A DNA stretch of 64,000 bases from Corylus avellana (lineage: Eukaryota > Streptophyta > Magnoliopsida > Fagales > Betulaceae), in assembly GCF_901000735.1 (NCBI RefSeq), contig NC_081544.1, positions 23,489,900-23,553,899 of the forward strand, read 5' to 3'. Below are positions 34,085-47,830 of this stretch, in pieces. Positions within the stretch are counted from its first letter, which is position 1. Every line of letters starts with the position of its first letter. The notes below the pieces were generated by a model. That model was not told the origin of the DNA and made no database searches. It saw only the letters and a list, made by a program, of their open reading frames with translations. Both the position numbers and the translations under genes were made by a program.

Positions 34085-35519
34085 ACCAGCCTTAAATTTC
34101 AAATTGTGTATAAACGCTAATTCAAGCAACCATACACACATAAGAAATCAAACATAAATAATAATATTCCTCCAACAAATTGTGAAAACAGTTGTCTCTT
34201 CTTCTGCAAATTCTACTAAAGCGAAATATATTATTAGAAACTAATGCTTTAAAAAAAATATAGAAAATAAAAATTTAAGAAGACTTGAAAATTCTTTAAA
34301 TGCATATTACAAATTGTTTACAAAAGAGTACTGTTGAATAATTAAACCAACAAAGTCTGAAAAAATAAAATATAATAAAATTCTTCAACCCTAGATCAAT
34401 GTCCAAACATGAATTTCTGATTAACAATTATCAAAGATGAATGATAAAAATCATTATTTCAATTATCTTTTAACCATCTTTGTATAGTTGGTGAATCTAT
34501 CATTGAATTTTTGTGTAGATCCATTAGATTTGTCAAAAAAAAAGAAAAAAAAAAAACAGAAGTTAAAAAATAGTTGAGAGAATGACGCCTCGTTATAAAA
34601 CCATTTACAGCCTAAAAAGAAACAGAAAGTAGAAGAAAGAAAAAAAAGAAAGAGAATTTTAGATTTTATTTTATTTTATTTTTTCCTTGAAAGCCTTAAG
34701 ATCGAATGACAGTAGTTGGAACCGATGTGTTTCCAAGATTTTCAAAATATCACATTTAAGGTATTTAATTTGTTGCTTGTTGTTTGGCACCATCTATAGA
34801 TTACGTTAATACTCTCTCTCTCTCTCCCTCTTAAACTATCAGAACCCAAAAGTCCCACAGCCAAGAAAAAAAAAAAAGAAAAAAAAAAAAGGACAAAATA
34901 TATTTCAGATCATTGCTAACAGTACTGTATAGATATATTACGTTAAAAGACACGTACGTTGCTTGCAGATCTACGTAGCCACTGCGTATACATATATATG
35001 GAATCCAAAAATCAGTAGAAAATTTCAAATAAATTGAATGTGAAACAAATATCTGAAATCCAAAACACTATAGAAGTGTCTGGAATCCAAAAATCAGTAG
35101 AAATTTTCAAATAAATTAAATGTGAAACAAATATCTGAAATCCAAAACACTATAGAAGAAGAAGCTAGAAGCGTACCAGAGAGAGAGACTTGGGAGAAGT
35201 AGAATGTGATGTTTTGACTTAATCTACTTAGACAGGTTCACTTATCAAAACGTAAATGTCATTTTTTTTAATTTTAAGAGTTACATTATTCTTGGAAGGA
35301 TATAAGAAAGATTTCAAAAATTACTCTAACTTAAGAGAGATAATAGGAGTTCAACTGAGCCTAATCTAAAACCCAACTTTTACTTATGTTGCACAAAGTT
35401 ACATAAGAGTTTTGTCAGGTTCAAAACTAAAATTAAAAAAAAAAAAAAAAAAAAAATCAAAACATATGTCCACAAAAAAGTTGGTCTTAGATGGGGTTCA
35501 ATTTGACCCCATCATATCT

Positions 35520-35530
<11 letters not shown>
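34085..35530. repeat. Left arm of a ~1.4 kb inverted repeat (non-coding)
   Basis: This stretch reappears in reverse complement at about 37915-39334 and in direct orientation at about 50690-52160. It is AT-rich with CT and A runs and has no gene. It includes two near-copies of a ~70-bp unit (AATCCAAAAATCAGTAGAAA, at 35005 and 35090). Confidence 0.8.

Positions 35531-35569
<39 letters not shown>
35519..35569. repeat. TA microsatellite
   Basis: About 25 TA units. A second TA run is at 35796-35827. Confidence 0.9.
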
Positions 35570-35570
<1 letters not shown>

Positions 35571-35792
35571 GTATGTTGGGAGCCAAACAACAAACGAACT
35601 CCCAAAATTTTCAAATTGACATGGTAAGAGTTTTGAATTGAGTATTATTAAACAAGTTTATAAAGTTTCTTTGTTGAACTATCAGGTTAACATGATGGTT
35701 TTTCAAAATTCTGAACCATCTTATATCCAATCATTTTGCCACATCACCTTGTAAAGTTTTTCTTGTAAAATTTGTTTGTTTTCAAGATTCTC

Positions 35793-35830
<38 letters not shown>

Positions 35831-36070
35831 AGGGAAGCCAAAACAAACGAACGCTAAAAATTTCCAAATCGACGTAGAGTGCATAAGAGAGAGAAAAAAC
35901 TTTTAACAAACCCATGCACAACAATGATCGGGATATAAGATAAAGTTCAAATTCTTTGAAAAACTCCAATCATGTTATGCCACATCGCTTGTAAAGTTTT
36001 TCTCAGAAAATTTATTTAGAAGTCTAGCACCTCCCATATATATACAGTAAATGGGCAGAGAACTAAATCA

Positions 36071-36789
36071 GAGGAAAATGTATAATAAGTCCTCGAATAA
36101 CCTCCTCCAAAATTTAAACTCTGTTTTTTTTTTTCAAAATTTACTCCTGGTCACCTGAAATGACACAAAATTTCGGGTTACCAAAATTTTAATAGCCGTT
36201 AGCGTTACTCAAAACGCACCGTTTTACATGATTAAAAAATTAATTTTTTTTTTAAAAAAAAATTAAATTAAATTAAATGAAGGGTAATGGGGTGGCCGCA
36301 AGCCACCTTTGGGGTAGCTTGCGGCCACCCCATCAGGGGTTTGGGGTGGCCCGTTGGCCACCCCTAACAACCCATGGGGTGGCTCGCAGCCACCCCATTG
36401 GGGGTTTGGTGGGCCACCCCTCCACTCATGGGGTGGCCCCGAGCCACCCCAAACCACCCAAGGGGAGGCTTGCGGTCACCGCCAGGGGGTTTGGGGTGGC
36501 TTGCGGCCACCCCATAGGGGTTGGGAGGTGGCCCACCCCTGGCCACCGTTCAATTTTTTTTTTAATTTTTAGATTTAATTTTTGAAATTAAATTAATTAA
36601 AAATGAATATTTTAATCAAGTAAAACGGTGTGTTTATAGTGTCCCTAACGGCTATTCAAAAATTTTGACGGCAGGAATTTTATTGTCATTTCAATTGATC
36701 CAGGGAGTAAATTTTTGAAAAAAAAAAAAAAACTTAAGGAGTTTTAAATTTTGGAGGGTTGACTCAAGGACTTATTATACATTTTCCCC
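36071..36789. mobile_element. Long-TIR MITE with GGGGTGGC-rich core
   Basis: The ends are inverted: GAGGAAAATGTATAATAAGT on the left and ACTTATTATACATTTTCCCC (split by a few mismatches) on the right. AT-rich arms surround a 270-bp core of GGGGTGGC/GCCACCCC words (36285-36545). The frames across the core (WGGLRPPH-type) are repeat artefacts. I could not find a matching target duplication. A second copy begins at the gap edge 39435. Confidence 0.7.
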
Positions 36790-37229
36790 CAAACAACATA
36801 ATCCAGAAAAATTTTCAAACTGACGTGGCAGACAAGGGAGAGAGAATTGCATTTTTTTTTTTTTTTTTATTTAAAAACATTTGCCACGTCAGTTTAGAAA
36901 TTTTTCCGGGTTTATTTGTTTGGTTTCCTAGCACTACCCATATAAAGAAGATAAGATTAGATATTAGATATTAGATTTGAAGTGGACAAGATTATTACTA
37001 AAGAAATATCTTATTTAATTTATTCATGATGTGCAGTAATGACAATCAGTTTTTTATCAACCATTGTTTAATGGAAAAGAAAATATCTAACAACTTTATC
37101 TCACTTTTATCTTATTATGATGCAATAAGGTTGTAATAGTCCTTTAATCAGCCATTGTTAAAAAAATAATAATAATAAATTTTTTAAAAAAATTAATAAC
37201 TACTAAACCTTTACACATCAACATAATAA

Positions 37230-37329
37230 NNNNNNNNNNNNNNNNNNNNNNNNNNNNNNNNNNNNNNNNNNNNNNNNNNNNNNNNNNNNNNNNNNNNNNN
37301 NNNNNNNNNNNNNNNNNNNNNNNNNNNNN
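37230..37329. other. Assembly gap (100 N)
   Basis: Exactly 100 N. The sequence before it (up to CATCAACATAATAA) is the same as 40442-40455 in contig 5. Confidence 0.99.
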
Positions 37330-39334
37330 TTTTGAAGAAAAAAAAAACTTAAGGAATTTTAAATTTTAGAGGGTTGACTCAGGGACTTATTATACTTTTT
37401 CCCTTTGTTTGGTTCTCTAGCACTACCCATATATATATGAGGAGTGTTAAGCTTACAAATAAATTTTACAGAAAAACTTTTACAAAATGATGTGGCACAA
37501 CATGATTAGGTTTTTCAAAATTTGAACTTATCTTATATCCAATCATGTTGTGTCACATCAATTTGTAAAAGTTTTTTCTTTTTCTTGTGTGCCACGTCAG
37601 TTTGAAAATTTTTCTGGGTTAATTTGTTTGGCTCCCTATCATATATATATATATATATATAAAGAGGAATGCTAGGCTTACAAACATATTTTACAGAAAA
37701 ACTTTTACAAATTAATGTGGCAAAACAAGATTGGATATAAGATAAGTTCAAATTTTGAAAAACCTAATCATGTTGTGCCACAATAGTTTGTAAAAGTTCT
37801 TCTATAAAATTTGTTTGTAAGCTTAGCACTCTTCAATTTAAAAACCCTTACCACGTCAATTTGAAAATTTTTCTGGGTTCATTTGTTTGGCTTCCTAGCA
37901 CTACTCATTTTTATATATATATGATAGAGGTCAACTAAACCCCATCTAAGACCCAACTTTTATGAACATATGTTTTAATTTTTGTCTTTTTTTATTTTTT
38001 TATTTCAATTTTAAACCTGACACAATTCTTATGTAACTTTGTGCAACGTAAGTAAAAGTTGAGTTTTAGATGATGCTCAGTTGAACTCCTATCATCTTTC
38101 TTAAGTTAGAGTAATTCTTGAAGTCATTTTTGTGTTTTTCAAAAAATAATGTGACTCTTAAAATCAAAAGACACGTACGTTTACGTTTTGATAAGTGAAC
38201 CTGTCTAAGTAGAATAAGTTAAAACATCACATTCTACTTCTCCCAAGTCTCTCTCTCTCTGGTACGCTTCTAGCTTCTTCTTCTATAGTGTTTTGGATTT
38301 CAGATATTTGTTTCACATTTAATTTATTTGAAAATTTCTACTGATTTTTGGATTCCAGACACTTCTATAGTGTTTTGGATTTCAGATATTTGTTTCACAT
38401 TCAATTTATTTGAAATTTTCTACTGATTTTTGGATTCCATATATATGTATACGCAGTGGCTACGTAGATCTGCAAGCAACGTACGTGTCTTTTAACGTAA
38501 TATATCTATACAGTACTGTTAGCAATGATCTGAAATATATTTTGTCCTTTTTTTTTTTTTTTTCTTCTTGGCTGTGGGACTTTTGGGTTCTGATAGTTTA
38601 AGAGGGAGAGAGAGAGAGAGTATTAACGTAATCTATAGATGGTGCCAAACAACAAGCAACAAATACCTTAAATGTGATATTTTGAAAATCTTGGAAACAC
38701 ATCCGTTCCAACTACTTCCAACTACTGTCATTCGATCTTAAGGCTCTCAAGGAAAAAATAAAATAAAATAAAATCTAAAATTCTCTTTCTTTTTCTTCTA
38801 CTTTCTGTTTCTTTTTAGTCTGTAAATGGTTTTATAACGAGGCGTCATTCTCTCAACTATTTTTTAACTTCTGTTTTTTTTTTTTTGGCAAATCTAATGG
38901 ATCTACACAAAAATTCAATGATAGATTCACCAACTATACAGAGATGGTTGAAAGATAATTGAAATAATGATTTTTATCATTCATCTTTGATAATTGTTAA
39001 TCAGAAATTCATGTTTGGACATTGATCTAGGGTTGAAGAATTTTATTTTATTTTATTTTTTCAGAATTTGTTGGTTTAATTATTCAACAGTACTCTTTTG
39101 TAAACAATTTGTAATATGCATTTAAAGAATTTTCAAGTCTTTTTAAAATTTTATTTTCTATACTTTTTTTAAAGCATTAGTTTCTAATAATATATTTCGC
39201 TTTAGTAGAATTTGATGAAGAAGAGACTACTGTTTTCACAATTTGTTGGAGGAATATTCTTAATTTATGCTTGAATTGTGATGTGTGTTTGGTTGCTTGA
39301 ATTAGCGTTACACAATTTGAAATTTAAGGCTGGT
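37330..39334. repeat. Contig 4: MITE pieces and right arm of the inverted repeat
   Basis: 37330-37400 is the right end of a MITE like 36071-36789. 37440-37830 has nested copies of a small element with TTTTACAGAAAAACTTTTACAAA ends. 37915-39334 is the reverse complement of 34085-35530. No gene is present. Gaps bound it on both sides. Confidence 0.75.
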
Positions 39335-39434
39335 NNNNNNNNNNNNNNNNNNNNNNNNNNNNNNNNNNNNNNNNNNNNNNNNNNNNNNNNNNNNNNNNNN
39401 NNNNNNNNNNNNNNNNNNNNNNNNNNNNNNNNNN
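39335..39434. other. Assembly gap (100 N)
   Basis: Exactly 100 N. The sequence resumes inside a MITE equal to 36201 onwards. Confidence 0.99.
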
Positions 39435-40455
39435 AGCGTTACTCAAAACGCACCGTTTTACATGATTAAAAAATTAATTTTTTTTTTAAAAAAAAATTAA
39501 ATTAAATTAAATGAAGGGTAATGGGGTGGCCGCAAGCCACCTTTGGGGTAGCTTGCGGCCACCCCATCAGGGGTTTGGGGTGGCCCGTTGGCCACCCCTA
39601 ACAACCCATGGGGTGGCTCGCAGCCACCCCATTGGGGGTTTGGTGGGCCACCCCTCCACTCATGGGGTGGCCCCGAGCCACCCCAAACCACCCAAGGGGA
39701 GGCTTGCGGTCACCGCCAGGGGGTTTGGGGTGGCTTGCGGCCACCCCATAGGGGTTGGGAGGTGGCCCACCCCTGGCCACCGTTCAATTTTTTTTTTAAT
39801 TTTTAGATTTAATTTTTGAAATTAAATTAATTAAAAATGAATATTTTAATCAAGTAAAACGGTGTGTTTATAGTGTCCCTAACGGCTATTCAAAAATTTT
39901 GACGGCAGGAATTTTATTGTCATTTCAATTGATCCAGGGAGTAAATTTTTGAAAAAAAAAAAAAAACTTAAGGAGTTTTAAATTTTGGAGGGTTGACTCA
40001 AGGACTTATTATACATTTTCCCCCAAACAACATAATCCAGAAAAATTTTCAAACTGACGTGGCAGAATAAAGGGAGAGAATTGCGTTTTTTTTTATTTAA
40101 AAACATTTGCCACGTCAGTTTAGAAATTTTTCCGGGTTTATTTGTTTGGTTTCCTAGCACTACCCATATAAAGAAGATAAGATTAGATATTAGATATTAG
40201 ATTTGAAGTGGACAAGATTATTACTAAAGAAATATCTTATTTAATTTATTCATGATGTGCAGTAATGACAATCAGTTTTTTATCAACCATTGTTTAATGG
40301 AAAAGAAAATATCTAACAACTTTATCTCACTTTTATCTTATTATGATGCAATAAGGTTGTAATAGTCCTTTAATCAGCCATTGTTAAAAAAATAATAATA
40401 ATAAATTTTTTAAAAAAATTAATAACTACTAAACCTTTACACATCAACATAATAA
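39435..40455. repeat. Near-identical repeat of 36201-37229 (MITE and flank)
   Basis: The whole stretch repeats the end of contig 3, apart from a few small differences (for example near 40066-40095 against 36835-36870). It contains the same GGGGTGGC-core MITE, here ending near 40024. Read simply, it is one sequence present at two contig ends. Confidence 0.85.
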
Positions 40456-40461
40456 AATAAA

Positions 40462-40970
40462 GGAGAAACTTCACTGAAAACCCTTGAACTTCCACCCGTT
40501 TTGAAATACCCCCATAAACTTCAAAATCTCTCAATTTAGTCCCCTAAACTTTCAATTGCTCTCAATTTGGACCCCTCCGTCAATTTTAGCCGTTAAAAAT
40601 ACAAAAAAAGACCAAAACATCCTGATTTTTGTTTTTTTTTTTTAAATAAAAAAACGTTTTGAAAGTTGGAATTTTATACAAAAGTCAGGGGTATAAACGT
40701 CATGTAACGTTTAAAATTTGACGGAGGGGTCCAAATTGAGAGCAATTGAAAGTTCATGAAACTAAATTGAGAGATTTTAAAGTTTATGGGGGGTATTTTA
40801 AAATGGGTGGAAGTTCAGAAGTATAAACGTCATGTAACGTTTAAAATTTGACGGAGGGGTCCAAATTGAGAGCAATTGAAAGTTCATGAGACTAAATTGA
40901 GAGATTTTAAAGTTTATGGGGGGTATTTTAAAATGGGTGGAAGTTCAGGGGTCTTTAGTGAAGTTTCCCC
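40462..40970. mobile_element. Mutator-like MITE with internal tandem duplication
   Basis: The termini are GGAGAAACTTCACTGAAAACC and the complement GTGAAGTTTCCCC. The target duplication is a perfect 9 bp, TAAAATAAA, at 40453-40461 and 40971-40979. Inside, about 120 bp of the right arm (starting AAGTATAAACGTCATGTAAC) is tandemly repeated (40685-40800 and 40820-40935). It is non-coding. The paralogous site near 52695 shows AAATAAAAGTGTCGC without the element. Confidence 0.8.
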
Positions 40971-41050
40971 TAAAATAAAAGTGTGGCAAAAGTGTGGAGT
41001 AAAATATTACTCTTATAACTATACATGGTGTTAACACTAACGGAGATGCT

Positions 41051-41825
41051 TAGAGCATTCATGTCTTGCTCAACAAATATTTAGCTAAAAAACACATTTT
41101 TCTATTTTAGCTATTTACTTTTCAAATCACCTACATTCGGCTCCACATTTTAGCTATTCACTTTCACTTTTCTATTTAAAATATATATTTTTTTTTTATC
41201 TACTTTTCATATTCTCAAGGTAGAGAGAAAGCAAGATTACTTTTATTATTAATATAAGGGGTAACTTCATTTTAAACTCCTGAATTACCACGCGATTTGA
41301 CAAGCTCCCCAAACTTCAAGACCTCTCAATTTGAACTCTTAAACTTTCAATTGCAGTTAATTTGAATCTATCCGTCAGATTTTTAAACGTTAAAAGTGAG
41401 ACAATGACATTTATACCTCTGACTTTTTTATAAAATTCCAAATTAAAAATTAAAAAAAAAAAAAGTAAAAAAAAAATTCAGATATATTTTGGTCTTTTTA
41501 GGTATTGACGTTAGAAGATAATGGCAAAATTTGACGGAGGGGTTCAAATTGACTGCAATTGAAAGTTCAGGGGTTCAAATTGAGAGGTTTTGAAGTTTTG
41601 GAAGCTTTGTCAAATCGCGTAGTAATTTAGAGGTCTAAAGTGAAATTACCCTTTAGTATAAATAAAAATTTGTTGAGCTACAATGCTCATCAAATTTGCT
41701 AAGCACTGTAGCAGCTCAACAAATCCTTGGTCATTTTATTGAGTCTGATGTAGAGCATTTTTTGTTACATTGCTAGTTAAAATAGCCAAAAAGCTAATTT
41801 GTTGAGGCCAATGTGAATGCTCTAA
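41051..41825. mobile_element. Outer MITE (TIR TAGAGCATTCA), hosting a nested MITE
   Basis: The left end TAGAGCATTCATGTCTTGCTC pairs with the right end GCCAATGTGAATGCTCTA. The inner flanks contain TTGTTGAGCTAC/TAGCTAAAA words. The middle is interrupted by the element at 41258-41652. The family is not certain. The same nested pair stands at 52761-53557. Confidence 0.65.
41258..41652. mobile_element. Nested Mutator-like MITE
   Basis: The termini are GGGGTAACTTCATTTTAAACT and the complement GTGAAATTACCCT. The target duplication is TTAATATAA on the left (41249-41257) and TTAGTATAA on the right (41653-41661), 8 of 9 matching. In the duplicate at 52968-53385 both sides are TTAATATAA, so the mismatch arose after duplication. 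Confidence 0.75.
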
Positions 41826-41896
41826 AGAAGTGTAATTACCTCAAAAATCTAGGAAAGAGAGATGTGATAGTTCCCATTTGGTATAGACAAATTTTA

Positions 41897-42706
41897 GGGT
41901 TAATAACTTTTTTAGTACTTGGGTTTTCAATTTTTTATTTGTTCCCACCTAGGGTTTCAAAACAATCACAAATGGTACTTGACCTATGAGAGAAGACCAA
42001 CTTGATATCTCCGTTAGTTTTTGTTATACTATGTCACACGTGTCACCATATAACAATGTCATGTGTCCTAAAAATTAAAAAAAATAAAAATAAAAATAAA
42101 AAAAATAAAAACTAAATCTAAAAAAAAAATAAAAAAAAAAAATTTAAAATTTCATGGGTTGGCCAAAGCCACCCCCAAAGGCCTTGGGGGTGGATTCGGT
42201 CACCCCCTGCGGCCCGCCAGGGGTTGGCTGAGTGACTCCCAAGGCCTTGGGGATAGTTTGGCCACCCCTGATGGCCAAAAATGGGGTGGCCAAAGCCACC
42301 CTCAAAGGCCTTAAGGGTGGCCGCCCACCCCCATTTTGGCCATGGGAAGCCACCCCAGGCCGGCCGCAGGGTGTGGCCCCAGAGGCCAATGGGGTGGTTG
42401 GAGCCACCCCAAGGCCCATGAGGGTGGTTTGACCACCCCCAAACCAGCCTGAGGGTGGCTCAACCACCCCCAATGACCAAAATGGGGGTGGCCAGCCACC
42501 TCCATTGGCCAAAATGGGGGTGGCCAGCCACCTCCATTGGCCAAAATGGGGTGGCTGGCCACCCCATGACGGAGTGTAACGGAAACTAACGGAGATATCA
42601 AGTTGGTATTTTCCCATAAGTCAGATACCATTTGTGACTGTTTTGAAACCCTATGTGGGAAAAAATAAAAAATTGCAAACCCAAGTATTAAAAAAGTTAT
42701 TAACCC
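41897..42706. mobile_element. Long-TIR MITE with GGGGTGGC-rich core (copy a)
   Basis: The termini are GGGTTAATAACTTTTTTAGT and the complement AAAAAAGTTATTAACCC, with inverted arms of about 150 bp. The core (42155-42565) consists of GGGGTGGCC/GGCCACCCC palindromes, including a ~34-bp unit (TTGGCCAAAATGGGGGTGGC...) repeated three times at 42472-42560. Long Pro/Gly frames on both strands are artefacts of these words. The flanks fit a degenerate 9-bp target duplication (CAAATTTTA/TATATTTTA). Confidence 0.7.
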
Positions 42707-43171
42707 TATATTTTAAATGAACGCCCAAATCTTGAAAACGAGGCCGAATACAAAATAAACACACAAAATGACTTTTAATTTTACTTTAAATTAAAGAGCA
42801 GAATGGTATATTTATAAGTTATATAAAACAAGTAATTTTCTAAGCATTTGTATGCATCACATGTAACATATTTATTCTTCGAGATGATTTTTGGATTACT
42901 CATAACTTTTAGAGTTACCAAGTACATATATAACATTTTTTAACTTCATTTATCCATGATTCTTTTCAAAGAACTAGAAGTATATATTAATAATTAAAAT
43001 TTAATTACCAAGCTTTATTATTAAAATTTATCACTATATGACGATGCTACATTTCTCCCACCACATATCAGCAAGATATCATAAATTGCTTTATTATTCC
43101 TTACAAGATAACATGGACAATTCAACAACTTCAAAAGTTTGCTCTTTACTTTCCACGTCTGTACTTTGCAA

Positions 43172-45127
<1,956 letters not shown>

Positions 45128-45239
45128 CTGCAGCCAGAAAAGGATGCCGTGAGAAGAAAAATGAAGCAGTTTCATGCAAGTAAAACTAGTGAAGTCAGAC
45201 AAGAACCAATGATTTGGGTTTCCATGTAGTCCCCAAGGT

Positions 45240-45505
45240 GTGTTTAATTCATGATTTGCTTCTTAAAAATTATGTATCTTCATGTGGTTGGATTGAGGGC
45301 ACCCGATTGAAGCGTTATATGACAGATATGGGTACTAAGTTGTTTATGATGTAGGCAGTGCAATGGCAGCAAAATTATCTTGTGTCATTTTTTAAGGAGT
45401 TGGAAATGGCCTCCTGCTGGATCTAAAGATGTGGTGGAAATCCAAAGTAAACTTCCTGAACTTGAACTTGGAGATGCAGATAAGCCAATATGGACCTGCT
45501 CCAAG
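45240..45505 (+). mobile_element. LINE remnant, 5' part, in the former AKR intron 1
   Basis: It matches 57390-57645, including the reading WWKSKVNFLNLNLE in one frame and VEIQSKLPELELGDADKPIW in another. It stops abruptly at about 45505, where Copia-related sequence starts. The LINE continues at 47275. Confidence 0.7.
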
Positions 45506-47270
45506 AAGCCAATATGTGCTCAATGAAACAAAATTCAGCAAGGAAAATTAAACAACCGTGAAGAACTTTGATCAATTTGCTTACAGAAATCAAATTGAAA
45601 GAAAAATAAGGAACACATAAGACATTTGTAAGAGTTAATGATGCATTAATTCTAACGGTGCCTATATGTGTGACTGCAGCAAGATTACCATTCGGTAGTT
45701 TAACTTGTTTAGAACAATGGAAGTGATTGTTGTAAGAAAAGAGAGAGAACAGACAATGTGATCTGTTGCACCAGTATCAATTATCCATGGATAATCAACA
45801 GAGTTCTTAACAGCCATTTGAAAAAGATGATTGGAAGAAAAAACAGAGTGTTTATATCCTAGAGTAGAAGATTGAAAACAAAAAGAATGGCGTGTATTAC
45901 CTGCCATCTCAGTGAGCAAATGGTCTTGGTTGTCAGTGGTGACAGCATGAGCAGAAGCATGAGTAGAGGCATCATCAGGAATCTTGGACCTAAGCAAGGT
46001 TAACAGCTGCTGGCATTGCTCAGAAGTGATTGGAATTTGGGGCATGGGGGAGTCATACACCAGATTTGCTGAAGGAGCACAAGCAACATTCTTTCCTTTG
46101 GTGAATTTGTATCCTGGAGGATAGCCATGCAACTTATAGCATTTCTCAATAGTATGGCCAAGGAGACCACAATGAGTGCAAAGTGGACGCTTCTTAGTTC
46201 TTACGAGGATAACCTTGTGTCCTTGAGCCTTGAGGATGAGAAGGATAAGGTGGAGGATACTTTGGCACCATTGCAACAGGGGCAGATGGAATAAACCTTG
46301 ACATCACAGCAGGGGCATGGTTCAAACGAGCAAAGAAGGTAGAGGTAATTTCTCTCTGACCCTCTTTTTGCACAACCATGGAAAAAATCTTATTGATCTA
46401 CGGCAATCGATCCATCAACAGAATCTGTCCTCTGATGTGAGAAAATGACTCATTGAGTCCCATCAAGAATTAGAACACATATTCTCAATGTTGATACTCA
46501 AGAACAGTGCGAGAAGTTCCACAAGAGCACATAGGCAGGGGGCGATAGTTATTCAGATCATCCCAAAAACCTTTAAGAGAGGTATAGTAGGAACTCACAG
46601 ATTGGTTGTTCTGAGAAAGAGCAGAAATGGCCTTTCGCAATTGAAAGATTCGAGGTCCATTTGATTGAGAGAAACGCTCCTTAATGTCATCCCACATCTC
46701 TTGAGCAGATTCGATGTAGATGATACTAGAGATCTCCTGAGACACTGAATTGAGAATCCAGCTCAATACCATATTATTGCATCAATCCCATGCAAAATAC
46801 TCAGGAGTGTCCGTTGATGGTTTTGCCAGAGAGCCATCAATGAAACCAAGCTTCTTTTTGGCCGAAAGTGCCATTGACATGGATCTCTTCCAAGTATGAT
46901 AATTGTTTCCAACCAAAGGTTGGGAAACAAGTAGAGTCCCTGGACTATCTCCATGATGGAGATAGAAAGGACTGGAAAACTCCACACCAGAAGGCGTGGA
47001 GCTTAATGGAACAGTGTCCATGGAGTTAACACCATCAGCAGAGGCATCAACAGTTGTATTATCAGGAATCGAAGGCATCTTTGAAGATCAAAAGAAGAAC
47101 AGAGGAGATATAGATGAAAAACAGAGGAATCTTAGATGAAGAAGGAAAGAAAAGAAGAAAGCACGATGAAGAACGAAACCTGCTCTGATACCATATCAAA
47201 CTATGCAAATGCATGAGGAGAGAAAACTGAGAAAGAAGTTGCAGAAACTTTACTTCATTTGCATTAATGA
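45506..47270 (-). pseudogene. Truncated Ty1/Copia element: primer site, gag, start of protease
   Basis: On the minus strand the primer-binding site GGTATCAGAGCAGG (47183-47197) matches initiator-Met tRNA. A Copia gag follows: 46782..47078 (LVGNNYHTWKRSMSMAL), then 46485..46772 with EMWDDIKERFSQSNGPR. A zinc knuckle C-x2-C-x4-H-x4-C (CTHCGLLGHTIEKC) comes next. The protease core WIIDTGATDHIV is in 45662..46276. The pieces lie in different frames with stops, and integrase, RT and RNase H are missing. Only a short LTR-like stub is left upstream of the primer site. It lies between two halves of a LINE, so it inserted into that LINE. Confidence 0.8.
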
Positions 47271-47520
47271 AAAATAAATCAGGGCGGAAGAATGATTGCT
47301 AAAGGGCGATTCAAGAGGAGAATGGAGAACTTGGCGTTATGCAGTAGTTGGAAAATTTTGAGTTCAGCCTAATTGCAGATTGTGTCTTTGTTTCGTTGAG
47401 TCATGCATGTAAAATAGCTTAGCGGGCTTTGTGTTCTTCTGCTTTACTGCAGATTGTAATTTGCAATATGATGTTGCTTGCTGGAGTTCCTGTTTGATAT
47501 CTGGAAGGTTGTATCGATGG
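47271..47520 (+). mobile_element. LINE 3' end, continuing from 45505 and joined to dymeclin sequence
   Basis: It matches 58130-58395 (GCTAAAGGGCGATTCAAGAG onwards, then the 3' UTR). The end TTGTATCGATGG joins dymeclin intron sequence AGGTTCATTCC at 47520/47521, the same joint as at 30942. Confidence 0.75.
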
Positions 47521-47830
47521 AGGTTCATTCCTCATTTCTAATAAACTGGAGGTCACGTGCCCATTTTAATGAATCTTGTTATTGATTTTTAGTTTTTCCA
47601 TTTGCTTGCTATATGCGGTTCTTATATATATAATATATGTGTCATTGATTCCTTTGTTCTGTCCTACGCCCTTTCTTCAGTGGATTCAGCTTCAATTCAG
47701 AAGCCATAAATTTGTTTCCAGTTGATCCACCTGTAGAAGTAAGTATCTGGATACATTTTTATGAAGTTAACTTATAATCTATATATAGTATAGTTATATA
47801 TCTTTTCTAATAGAAGTTTAATAATTAAAT
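47521..47830 (+). pseudogene. Dymeclin fragment: penultimate exon
   Basis: Exon 47681..47738 equals 6204-6261 with open reading [19 protein letters not shown] and intact splice sites. It stands alone; the following exon is not found. It parallels the fragment at 30943-31250 but lacks the stop. Confidence 0.8.

Noticed and set aside
36263..36585. Four overlapping Pro/Gly/His-rich frames (also at 39497-39819)
   Set aside because: They come from the same palindromic core of a MITE, are identical in both copies and have no start context or homologue.
34085..39334. A real 5-kb palindrome
   Set aside because: The second arm is a separate contig between two 100-N gaps and the neighbouring contig ends overlap, so mis-scaffolding is more likely.
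42144..42631. 157-residue frame with repeated ANGGGWPPPFW
   Set aside because: It is produced by the tandem GGGGTGGCC unit within a MITE. The paralogous copy at 53635-54273 does not keep it open.
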